From Planctomycetota bacterium (GTDB taxonomy: Bacteria; Planctomycetota; UBA1135; GCA-002686595): DNA of 8,417 bases. The notes beneath the pieces were generated by a model, which was given only the letters and a program-made list of their open reading frames with translations, was not told the origin of the DNA and did no database searches. The position numbers and the translations under genes were made by a program. The stretch is taken from the NCBI GenBank assembly GCA_027623615.1, contig JAQBVH010000098.1:1-8417 (forward strand), given 5' to 3'. This document shows positions 1 through 5,466 of this stretch, in pieces (the first letter of the stretch is position 1; each line of letters starts with the position of its first letter).

Positions 1-763
1 CGGCCCAGATCGCGTCACGCAGGGCCGCGCGCTGCTCGTTCTTGGACAGTCCCGCGAGGCGGCGCGCGATCTCCTGGGGCAGGTCGCCCGCGTGGGCCTC
101 CTCCACCAGGGTCCCCAGCTCGCCGAGCAGGCGCCGGGTCCACAGATCCGGTCGACCGGCCAGGTCCTTGCCGAGGTGCCGCAGGCGCGCGTCTTCGCTG
201 AGCGCGATCGCGGGGGCCCACTCGAGGGTGAAGGTGTCGTCGCCCAGGGGCCAGAGCCAGATCCCGTCGAGCGGGCCCTCGCCCTCCTCGAGTCCGCCGG
301 TGCTGATCCACCCATCGACGCGCTCAGCCGCGTCCGCCTCGAAGCGCAGGAGACGCGGCACGGCGACGCGCACGAGGCCGGCGGGTTCCCCCACGGGCGG
401 CGCGGGCAACATGCGCGCGAGGATGTCCGCTCCCGACTCGTCCATGAACTCGGCCGCCAGCATGTTGGCGATGCGATCGGGGGTGTGCGTCCGCCACAGG
501 GCGCGCGGCGAGGTCGTCACGTCGAAGCACTCGATCGAGATCGCGAGGGCGCGGCCGAATCGATCGGTGACCTCGAACTTCGGCCAGGGCGCGGTGACCT
601 CGGCCACGGGCTCGGGCTGGGTGCCGGGGGCGAAGAAGGCCAGGTGCGCGGCCTTGCCGGAGACCGCGAGCAGGACGGTGCCGACCGCGACGAAGGCGCT
701 GGCGGGCCGCAGCCCGGAAGCGGTCGAGACCGCTTGGTTCCCCCCCCTCCGGCGATTCTTCAC
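1..763 (-). CDS. ftsI: FtsI-like division transpeptidase (class B PBP), N-terminal part, cut by window edge
   Basis: Read by hand: an open frame of 254 codons begins at a GTG (763-761) and runs off the left edge. The start overlaps the stop of the ftsL-like gene as GTGA, and a GGGGGG stretch lies about 8 nt upstream. The product has a basic N-terminus (KNRRR), one probable membrane segment at about residues 21-45 (SAFVAVGTVLLAV), and then a periplasmic part with TDRFGRALA at 66-74. That matches the DRxGxxLA motif that opens the dimerisation domain of class B penicillin-binding proteins; TTSPRALW (83-90) corresponds to the following 'xxNP' segment. The RG that usually precedes DRxG is absent. 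The catalytic SxxK, SxN and KTG motifs would lie beyond the window, so transpeptidase activity is inferred from position after ftsL and from the N-terminal layout. A run of eight G falls in codons 6-8. It could be another class B PBP, but dcw context favours FtsI. Confidence 0.68.
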   Translation of the reverse strand, partial: MKNRRRGGNQAVSTASGLRPASAFVAVGTVLLAVSGKAAHLAFFAPGTQPEPVAEVTAPWPKFEVTDRFGRALAISIECFDVTTSPRALWRTHTPDRIANMLAAEFMDESGADILARMLPAPPVGEPAGLVRVAVPRLLRFEADAAERVDGWISTGGLEEGEGPLDGIWLWPLGDDTFTLEWAPAIALSEDARLRHLGKDLAGRPDLWTRRLLGELGTLVEEAHAGDLPQEIARRLAGLSKNEQRAALRDAIWA

Positions 764-1011
764 TCGCTGCCCCCCAAGACGATGCCGACGCTGCGCTCCT
801 GCGAAGCATTCTGCTGAACGCACAGGGCGAAATCCATGCGCTCGATCTGGGCACGCAGCCCACTCGACTGCCGCAGGTGCCACTCGCTCTCCCGCTGCAG
901 GCGGTCGAGCTCGGCGCCGCGCTGATAGTTGCGCGACTGAACTGACGCGGCGTAGAGGCCGACGCCGAGGACGGCGCTGGCGAGCAGCACGGCGAGCACG
1001 AGGCGAGTCAT
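760..1011 (-). CDS. ftsL: FtsL-like septum protein (short single-pass membrane protein)
   Basis: An 83-residue protein between rsmH and ftsI, the standard place of ftsL. It has a hydrophobic N-terminal segment at about residues 3-22 (LVLAVLLASAVLGVGLYAAS) with almost no cytoplasmic tail. A polar, probably periplasmic coiled-coil stretch follows at about 27-62 (heptad-like RGAELDRLQRES, then LRAQIERMDF). FtsL proteins are poorly conserved; small size, one membrane helix plus coiled coil, and gene order are the usual grounds for assignment. In the family, FtsL pairs with FtsB and FtsQ and activates FtsWI at the septum. The ATG overlaps the rsmH stop as ATGA, and an AAGGAG ribosome site sits at 1022-1027, 10 nt before the start. 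Its stop overlaps the next start as GTGA, so the three genes are probably translationally coupled. The near absence of a cytoplasmic tail is unusual. Cys at about residue 64 is of unknown meaning. Confidence 0.66.
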   Translation of the reverse strand: MTRLVLAVLLASAVLGVGLYAASVQSRNYQRGAELDRLQRESEWHLRQSSGLRAQIERMDFALCVQQNASQERSVGIVLGGSE

Positions 1012-2018
1012 GCCGGCGGCACTCCTTCCCCACCAAGCGGCTCACCCACGGGTTCACCAGCCTTGCGACGACGGACGCCGCCGCGCAGCATGGCCGAGCG
1101 CGAGCGCGGATTGCGGCGCCCCTCCTTGTGGCTAGCCGTGATCGGTTTCTTGGTGAGCGCGTCCCAGCGGTCGCTGGCCTCGCCCTCGCGCAGGAAACGC
1201 TTGACCACCCCGTCCTCACCGCTGTGGAACGAGATCACGGCCAGGACACCACCGTCCGCGAGCCACCAATCGGCGGCTGCGAGGCCCTGGAGCAGCTCGT
1301 CGCCTTCCTGGTGGACGGCGCGCCGCAGGGCCTGGAAGACCTTGGTCGCGGGGTGCACTCGGCCGCCGGAGCGGCCGTAGACCTGGGACACCAGCTCCGC
1401 CAGGGCGCCGGTGCGGCGGAAGGCGACGCGGCGCCGGTTGCGTACGATCTCGGACGCGATGCGCCGGGCGCGCCCCTCGCCCCCCTCGTGGAAGAACAGG
1501 TCCGCCAGGTCGCCCTCGTCCCAGGTGTTGACGATGTCCGCAGCCGTGCGTTCCCGTTCGGGATCCATGCGCATGTCGAGCGGGCCGTCGGTCTGGAACG
1601 AGAAGCCCCGCTCGGGCCGGTCGAGCTGCAGCGAGCTGGCGCCCAGGTCCATCAGGAGCCCGATGGGCCGTGGCAGGCGTAGCTTGCGCAGGGTGCGCGA
1701 CAGCTCGGAGATCCGGGACCGCTCGAGGCGGACTCGGTCTTGGAAGGGCTCGAGGCGCTCCCGGGCGACGTCCAGGATCTGAGGATCCTGATCGGTGCCA
1801 AGGACACGAACGCCCGGGAAGCGCTCGAGCAGAGTCGCTGAGTGCCCCCCGGCACCCAACGTCGCATCCACGATCCAGCCGTCCGGTCGTGAAATGCCAC
1901 CACTACCCCCCAGCAGGGTGGCGACCTCATCGGCCAGGACCGGGATGTGCACAGGTTCGTTCACGCAGCTACCTCGAAAGGTCGCGAAGCCAGCTCCTCC
2001 TCCTTCGAAGCGCACCAT
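1008..2018 (-). CDS. rsmH: RsmH (MraW), 16S rRNA (cytosine-N4)-methyltransferase
   Basis: A 336-residue protein of the RsmH family, which uses S-adenosylmethionine to N4-methylate C1402 (E. coli numbering) of 16S rRNA in the ribosomal P site. Visible family motifs are HIPVLADEV (24-32), the SAM-binding DATLGAGGHS (51-60), GTDQDP (74-79), LLMDLGASSLQLD (121-133), the GFSF..DGPLDMRMD block (138-152), HPATKVFQALRRAV (222-235), AVISFHSGED (260-269), VVKRF (271-275) and the C-terminal NPRSRSAMLR (303-312). Two otherwise strongly conserved stretches deviate: the usual SFHSLEDR reads SFHSGEDG, and the AVN after QALR is AVH. The ATG at 2018 directly abuts the mraZ stop (TAGATG) and has a perfect GGAGGAGG site 7 nt upstream. 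This gives about 18 residues before the usual family start. A GTG at 1964 with GAGGT (1971-1975) before it would give the usual N-terminus, VNEPVHIPVL. The stop overlaps ftsL as ATGA. Confidence 0.95.
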   Translation of the reverse strand: MVRFEGGGAGFATFRGSCVNEPVHIPVLADEVATLLGGSGGISRPDGWIVDATLGAGGHSATLLERFPGVRVLGTDQDPQILDVARERLEPFQDRVRLERSRISELSRTLRKLRLPRPIGLLMDLGASSLQLDRPERGFSFQTDGPLDMRMDPERERTAADIVNTWDEGDLADLFFHEGGEGRARRIASEIVRNRRRVAFRRTGALAELVSQVYGRSGGRVHPATKVFQALRRAVHQEGDELLQGLAAADWWLADGGVLAVISFHSGEDGVVKRFLREGEASDRWDALTKKPITASHKEGRRNPRSRSAMLRGGVRRRKAGEPVGEPLGGEGVPPA

Positions 2019-2480
2019 CTAGGCGCCTCCTCCGGGGATCTGACCGGTAAGCATGCTCTCGAGCTCGTCGAAGGCCTCGCCGTGCTCGGCCTCGAACGCA
2101 TCCCAGCGCTCGGCGGCCCAGACCTCGACCCTCTGGCGGGCGCCGACCATGACGATCTCCTTCTGAATGCCGGCCAGCTTGCGCAGCTTCTCCGGCAGCA
2201 GGAGGCGGCCGGAGGCATCCAGGGTGACGCGGCTCGTATAGCTGAAGAAGAGTCGCTGGAGCTTGCGGTGGTCCGCGCCGGCAAAGGCCTCGGTGTCCAT
2301 CCGCAGGAGGGCCTGCTCGAGGCCCCCTTCGGTGAACAGGTACAGGCAGCCGTCGAGACCGCGCGTGAGAACGGCGATCCGCGCCCCGCTCTCGTCCAGG
2401 GGAAGCTCTGCCTGGAAGCGCTTCGGGAGAAAGACCCGGTGTTTTGCGTCAACGGAGTGGCGAGAATCACCGCAGAACAA
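2019..2480 (-). CDS. mraZ: MraZ, transcriptional regulator of the division/cell wall cluster
   Basis: A 153-residue MraZ, close to the usual family length of about 145-155. It consists of two SpoVT/AbrB-like swapped-hairpin domains. The first starts MFCGDSRHSVDAKHRVFLP (1-19) with the DxxxR signature D11-R15, followed by VLTRGLDGCLYLF (37-49). The second has VTLDASGRLLLPEKLR (86-101) with the second DxxxR, then VMVGARQRVEVW (110-121). In studied bacteria MraZ forms a ring-like oligomer and binds 10-bp-spaced repeats in front of its own operon, usually repressing it. The start is a TTG at 2480-2478; it fits the family N-terminus exactly (MFxGxxxHxxDAKxR) and has GAGGTG at 2491-2496 followed by a G-rich run, 10 nt upstream. 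The stop TAG abuts the rsmH ATG. It heads the dcw transcription unit, and candidate operator repeats lie immediately upstream. Confidence 0.95.
   Translation of the reverse strand: MFCGDSRHSVDAKHRVFLPKRFQAELPLDESGARIAVLTRGLDGCLYLFTEGGLEQALLRMDTEAFAGADHRKLQRLFFSYTSRVTLDASGRLLLPEKLRKLAGIQKEIVMVGARQRVEVWAAERWDAFEAEHGEAFDELESMLTGQIPGGGA
2026..2033 (-). promoter_or_regulatory. Strong ribosome binding site for rsmH inside the mraZ end
   Basis: On the minus strand GGAGGAGG lies 7 nt before the rsmH ATG at 2018 and within the last codons of mraZ (encoding Pro-Gly-Gly-Gly-Ala). It is an almost ideal anti-16S match and supports ATG 2018 as a used start. Because it is embedded in mraZ, ribosomes ending mraZ can reinitiate directly on rsmH. 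Confidence 0.75.
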
Positions 2481-2520
2481 GGGACCCCCCCACCTCGTTC
2501 GAGGCAGTCGTCGCGCTCAG

Positions 2521-2550
2521 CGCGCGCCACTTGGTCCCACCCAGCGCCAT
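2521..2550 (-). promoter_or_regulatory. Candidate proximal MraZ box: three 10-bp-period (A/G)TGG repeats
   Basis: Reading the minus strand from 2550 down gives ATGGCGCTGG, GTGGGACCAA, GTGGCGCGCG: three consecutive 10-bp units each starting (A/G)TGG. They end 40 nt before the mraZ TTG. A further GTGG lies at 2571-2568, one base out of phase. The MraZ operator known from E. coli is a set of TGGGN motifs with 5-nt spacers, hence a 10-bp period, just upstream of mraZ. Spacing and place match; that MraZ binds here is inferred. Confidence 0.5.
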
Positions 2551-2670
2551 AGAGGTATTCTTCCGCGCCACCTGGCACCACAACAGGGTCTGCGTGGAAA
2601 TTCTTGGCCGGAACTTGCTGGCTGACAGGTACTTACGGCGACGGCAGCACCTGCCCGAACGAATCCCGAC

Positions 2671-2729
2671 CCCCAAGATGTGGGCGGAAAGAGGGCTGTC
2701 TTGCCCAGCTCCACCCCAACATCTTGTGG
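2671..2729 (-). repeat. Imperfect 14-bp inverted repeat with 31-nt spacer
   Basis: On the plus strand 2671-2684 (CCCCAAGATGTGGG) is complementary to 2716-2729 (CCAACATCTTGTGG) at 12 of 14 positions, with an uninterrupted 8-bp core CAAGATGT / ACATCTTG. There is no T-tract after it on the minus strand, so it is not a typical intrinsic terminator. It may be an RNA hairpin in a long mraZ leader or a two-site protein operator. Confidence 0.4.
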
Positions 2730-2810
2730 TGATCCCGGAATGCGCGGACCAACGGGGGTGGCTCGTCCCAATTCAGGATCGTCCCGGGAATGACGCGCAG
2801 CGGTGCCCGG

Positions 2811-2850
2811 GGGCCCCACCTGGTGCCACCCGGTGACACCCTCCGCCACC
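2811..2850 (-). promoter_or_regulatory. Candidate distal MraZ box: four tandem GGTG(G/T)N5 repeats, 10-bp period
   Basis: The minus strand from 2850 down reads GGTGGCGGAG, GGTGTCACCG, GGTGGCACCA, GGTGGGGCCC: four exact 10-bp units, each opening with GGTG followed by G or T. The GTG(T/G) core and 10-bp period match the MraZ boxes described in Mollicutes and the TGGGN-N5 boxes of E. coli. It lies 331 nt before the mraZ start, farther than usual, and may mark a distal promoter or a second operator for looping. MraZ binding is inferred. Confidence 0.5.
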
Positions 2851-2895
2851 GTCCAGGTCGGTGTGGTCGGAACCGGGGCAGGAGGTGCTGCACCG

Positions 2896-2913
2896 TACCC
2901 CCACGACCCCCAC
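2896..2913 (-). repeat. Tandem 9-bp repeat GTGGGGGT(C/A) x2
   Basis: On the minus strand GTGGGGGTC is followed at once by GTGGGGGTA, and then by the near-palindrome GGTGCAGCACC (2884-2894). It lies about 40 nt after the stop of the zinc-ribbon gene. The 9-bp period does not fit the 10-bp MraZ spacing, so its role is unknown; it could be another factor's site or a simple-sequence remnant. Confidence 0.4.
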
Positions 2914-2951
2914 GCACCTTCTGCGAGGCGATGCGACCTGCAGTAGGCCTC

Positions 2952-3674
2952 TCAGACCTCGTTCGCGGCCGCTTCGGACTGGTCGGCGGGCTCTTGCGCC
3001 TCAGCTTCCGCGCCGTCGAGGTCCTCGACCTCGACGAACTCCTCCTCGCACTCCGGCGCGTCCGGGAGGGTCAACCCGTCAGGCCCGTCGGCCCCATCAA
3101 AGATCGCCTGCATCTGCGTGCGGATCTCTGCCATGCGCTCGGGGCTGAAGTCGAAGACGCGCACCTCGTAGCGCTCATCGCGGCGGGGCCGCTTGACGCG
3201 GAAGGCCTCCCCGTCGGCGAGACGCAGGACCCGTTCGACCTTGAGCCGCCGCTTGCGCATCAGGATCAGGCAGAGCACGTAGCGCAGCTCCTGAACCGGT
3301 TCGTGCTCGTTGCCCTCGAGTTCGAGGAAGAGCCGCTCGAGGGATTCGAGGTCGAGCTGAACGGTCTTGCGCTTGGCCACCTCGTAGCGAGTCGCCCACC
3401 AGAAGAGGTCGGCGACGTCCACGCCTGCGAGCTCGGCCGCGGGTTCTGCGAGGGGCGCAGCAGCGGCCTGCGCGACCTCAACCTCCTCGGCCGCGAGCTT
3501 CACCGGCAGGGGCTCGTGCTTGTCCCGCGCGTCCCAGCAGGGAAGGCAGAAGTCGGCCCGGGCCAGACCCTCGGGCGACACCTGCAGGGCAGAGACGTGT
3601 CGCTGCTGGTCCTCGAACTCCCGCTCGCACACGGCGCAAACGCCCTGTCGGCGGGAAAACCTCCACTCGGCCAT
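2952..3674 (-). CDS. Conserved zinc-ribbon-like protein of unknown function
   Basis: A 240-residue soluble protein with no signal peptide or membrane segment. The N-terminus carries two CxxC knuckles, C13-x2-C16 and C43-x2-C46 (CAVC and CLPC), the layout of a zinc ribbon. A low-complexity Ala/Glu linker follows (61-83). A helical core follows: VADLFWWATRYEV (87-99), LDLESLERLFLELEG (107-121), ELRYVLCLILMRKRRLKVE (129-147) and a basic stretch to about 170. The last 30 or so residues are strongly acidic (EEEFVEVEDLDGAEAEAQE). The core resembles, from memory, uncharacterised proteins common in Planctomycetota, in which a 'FRYVLALxLxRKR' segment is conserved; I cannot verify this here. Start ATG 3674 has TAGGA upstream. 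It follows the HEAT lipoprotein gene by 23 bp and is the last gene before the 471-bp non-coding region, so it probably ends the upstream operon. No function is claimed. Confidence 0.8.
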   Translation of the reverse strand: MAEWRFSRRQGVCAVCEREFEDQQRHVSALQVSPEGLARADFCLPCWDARDKHEPLPVKLAAEEVEVAQAAAAPLAEPAAELAGVDVADLFWWATRYEVAKRKTVQLDLESLERLFLELEGNEHEPVQELRYVLCLILMRKRRLKVERVLRLADGEAFRVKRPRRDERYEVRVFDFSPERMAEIRTQMQAIFDGADGPDGLTLPDAPECEEEFVEVEDLDGAEAEAQEPADQSEAAANEV

Positions 3675-3697
3675 AGGGGGATCCTACCGCGCCGCCC

Positions 3698-4609
3698 CTA
3701 TTGATTCCCCCCCGACGTGCGGGAAGGCCGGTTGGCTCGCCACCAGTCGCGCCACTCCCGGGGGCTGCGCGACTTCTGCGTGCGGCTGAGGGCGCGCAGG
3801 GCCCGCTGACCGGCCTCGTAGCTCACCAGGTCCGCCTCGCGCTCGGCGCGCTCGAGGAAGTTGAGCAGGGCGGGAATGGCCTCCGGGTCGGCCAGGCGCG
3901 CCAGACCGAACGCGGCGGCGCGACCGACCTCGGGGTCGTCGTCCATCAGGGCCCGGGAGAGGGCCTGGCGCGTCGGCCCGATCTCGGTTGCCCGGGTGCC
4001 CCGGTGCCCGAGGGCTTCCGTGGCGGACTCGCGCACGAACCACTCCGCATCTCCCGTGGCGGCGACCAGGGCAGCGACCACGGCAGGCTCCTTCGCTCCC
4101 GCGTGGGGCAGCTGGCCCAGGACCTCCGCGGCCCGGGCCCTAGCGTGGGGCTCCTTGCGCTCCAAGAGCCCGAGGACGTAGTCGATCGACGGGCGGCCGA
4201 TCTCGACCAGCTGCTCGCCGCAGAGCAGGGCGGTCGTGGCGTCACCGATCGCCATCAGCTCGGCCAGCGTCGGCACCGCATGGGCGCCCATGCGCACCAG
4301 CTCGGCCCGGGAGCGCTCGAACGGTCCGACCCTGAGATCGTGCGCGCCGGCGATCGCACCGGCCCGGTAGGACTTGAGCATCGTGCGCGCCAGGTTGTCG
4401 ACCAGGAAGCTCGCCAGCTTGGGGTCCGCGAGCACGGCTTCGCGGCGCTCGGACCAGTCCGCAGCCTGCTCGACCCAGGCGACCCAGGTGTCCTTGTAGA
4501 CCGGCGGCAGCTCGCCGACGGGACGCAGGCGAGCGGTGGATTTGGGCTCGGACGCGCAGGCGGCGAGCAAGCTCAAGAGGACAGCGGGGAGGAGGCGCAC
4601 GCCGCGCAC
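3698..4609 (-). CDS. HEAT-repeat lipoprotein
   Basis: A 303-residue protein with a short lipoprotein signal: a hydrophobic stretch (LLPAVLLSLLAAC) ending in a lipobox with C18 as the likely lipidated residue, followed by ASEPKST. The mature part is helical, with HEAT/PBS-lyase-like repeats best seen at about 105-145 (VRMGAHAVPTLAEL, VEIGRPSIDYVLGLL), 155-170 (RARAAEVLGQL), 190-205 (WFVRESATEALGHRG) and 226-253 (PEVGRAAAFGLARLADPEA). The C-terminus has WRDWWRANR (286-294), a Trp-rich tail I associate with HEAT proteins of Planctomycetota-like genomes. HEAT repeats are protein-binding scaffolds, so a membrane-anchored docking role is inferred; no enzyme motif is seen. The start is GTG 4609. A second GTG at 4600 is better spaced from AGGG and still leaves a 15-residue signal, so it may be the true one. 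Gaps of 23 bp on both sides suggest one operon with the glycosyltransferases and the zinc-ribbon gene. Confidence 0.82.
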   Translation of the reverse strand: MRGVRLLPAVLLSLLAACASEPKSTARLRPVGELPPVYKDTWVAWVEQAADWSERREAVLADPKLASFLVDNLARTMLKSYRAGAIAGAHDLRVGPFERSRAELVRMGAHAVPTLAELMAIGDATTALLCGEQLVEIGRPSIDYVLGLLERKEPHARARAAEVLGQLPHAGAKEPAVVAALVAATGDAEWFVRESATEALGHRGTRATEIGPTRQALSRALMDDDPEVGRAAAFGLARLADPEAIPALLNFLERAEREADLVSYEAGQRALRALSRTQKSRSPREWRDWWRANRPSRTSGGNQ

Positions 4610-4632
4610 CCTACCGCCTGGCGCCGGCCCGG

Positions 4633-5466
4633 CTACCGCGAATCGGTCCGGCGCGCGGCCGCGTCCCAGGCAGCCTCGTCGGCGGCGCGCAGGCGCTCCT
4701 CGAACCAGGCCTCGTCCCCCACCTCGCTCGGACCCGGCGGCCCGAGCTCGACCACACGGCCGTAGAGACCGAGGTGGAAGGCGACCCGGTCGGGGTGCTC
4801 GTCGGAGGGGGCGACCAGCAGCGGACCGATTTCGGCGCCGAGGGCGCGCACCAGGGCCTCGCCGTGGTCCTCATCGGGCACGAGCCGTGCGCGCGCCAGG
4901 GCCAGCTCACGTCCGAGCGCCGCCGCCCGCTGACCGAAGGACAGGTAGGCCATGTCGGTCGGCACCCAGCTCGGCTTGGGCGGCACCTGCGCGGCGCAGC
5001 GCACGCAAGCGTAGGGTCCATAGGTCTCGGCGCAGGCCGCGCCGCTCTCGGGCCTGACCCGGTCGCCGAGCAAGCAGGTCGCGCGGTGATCGCGCAGCTC
5101 GATCACCGCCGGCACACCCGCCCTGGCGGCGACCAGCACCAGATCAGCAGTCAGCCCCGTCCAGGCGGACACGTGCATCACGTCGGGCTCGAGCTCGCCG
5201 ACGAGTCCGCGCACCAGCCGCGTGACCGCGACGCACGACTCGCGCATCCAATGCTCGGGGTACGGGTCGGCGCGGTGCACACGGTGCAGGGAAACCGCGC
5301 CGTCGTGCTCGCGGCTGCGCGCGTGTTCGTGCCCTCGGGGCGGTCCAGCCGCCAGGACCTCGACGAGGTGGCCGGCTGCCGCCATGCCCAGGGCCAGGTC
5401 GCGTCCGCGGTGGACGCCGCGCGACCCGGGCACCGGATAGGTGGGCTCCACAAGGAGGACCTTCAC
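4633..5466 (-). CDS. GT4-like glycosyltransferase half: N-terminal domain only
   Basis: 277 residues from a GTG at 5466 that overlaps the stop of the preceding GT4 gene as GTGA, with AGGGG (5474-5478) 7 nt upstream. The open frame continues farther upstream, but that part overlaps the neighbour and reads as low-complexity Arg-rich noise, so the later start is chosen. The protein begins like the acceptor domain of GT-B enzymes: VKVLLVEPTYPVPGSRG (1-17), then LALGMAAAGHLVEVLAAG (24-41), DVMHVSAW (95-102), and GVPAVIELRDHRATC (117-131). Four cysteines (131, 145, 154, 157) match the spacing of those in the neighbouring GT4. After about residue 200 it ends in a short charged tail. The donor-sugar domain with the ExxxxxxxE motif is missing and is not present in another frame downstream. 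It may be inactive, a partner of the full-length GT4, or a natural truncation. Direction and coupling place it in the glycan operon. Confidence 0.75.
   Translation of the reverse strand: MKVLLVEPTYPVPGSRGVHRGRDLALGMAAAGHLVEVLAAGPPRGHEHARSREHDGAVSLHRVHRADPYPEHWMRESCVAVTRLVRGLVGELEPDVMHVSAWTGLTADLVLVAARAGVPAVIELRDHRATCLLGDRVRPESGAACAETYGPYACVRCAAQVPPKPSWVPTDMAYLSFGQRAAALGRELALARARLVPDEDHGEALVRALGAEIGPLLVAPSDEHPDRVAFHLGLYGRVVELGPPGPSEVGDEAWFEERLRAADEAAWDAAARRTDSR

Larger units (their letters stand above)
2481..2951 (-). other. 471-bp non-coding regulatory region upstream of the dcw cluster
   Basis: No open frame here shows protein-like composition, a credible ribosome site or recognisable motifs; the frames of 69-110 codons look random. 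The region separates the glycosyltransferase/HEAT/zinc-ribbon group from mraZ and should hold the dcw promoter. It contains a 9-bp tandem repeat (2896-2913), four GGTG repeats at 10-bp period (2811-2850), an imperfect inverted repeat (2671-2729) and three (A/G)TGG repeats at 10-bp period (2521-2550). I could not find a clear -35/-10 pair or a hairpin plus T-tract terminator. Confidence 0.7.

Noticed and set aside
324..863. 179-codon minus-strand frame overlapping ftsL and ftsI
   Set aside because: Arg-rich shadow in another frame; the hand-read frame from GTG 763 has a membrane segment and the DRxGxxLA motif.
42..1682. 546-codon open frame on the plus strand opposite ftsI, ftsL and rsmH
   Set aside because: Arg/Ala/Pro-rich composition, no motifs, and fully antisense to RsmH, which has clear family motifs; a GC-rich shadow frame.
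2550..2585. Sigma-70-like promoter directly before the proximal repeats
   Set aside because: TTGTGG (2578-2583) is a fair -35, but no hexamer at 16-18 nt resembles TATAAT, so no promoter is annotated.
2517..2917. Minus-strand frames of 94 and 110 codons in the region before mraZ, considered as small genes
   Set aside because: No ribosome site, random-looking composition, and they overlap each other and the phased repeats.
2925..2951. Possible terminator hairpin (GAGGC / GCCTC) after the zinc-ribbon gene
   Set aside because: Only 5 bp of stem with a 17-nt loop and no T-tract; not enough for an intrinsic terminator call.
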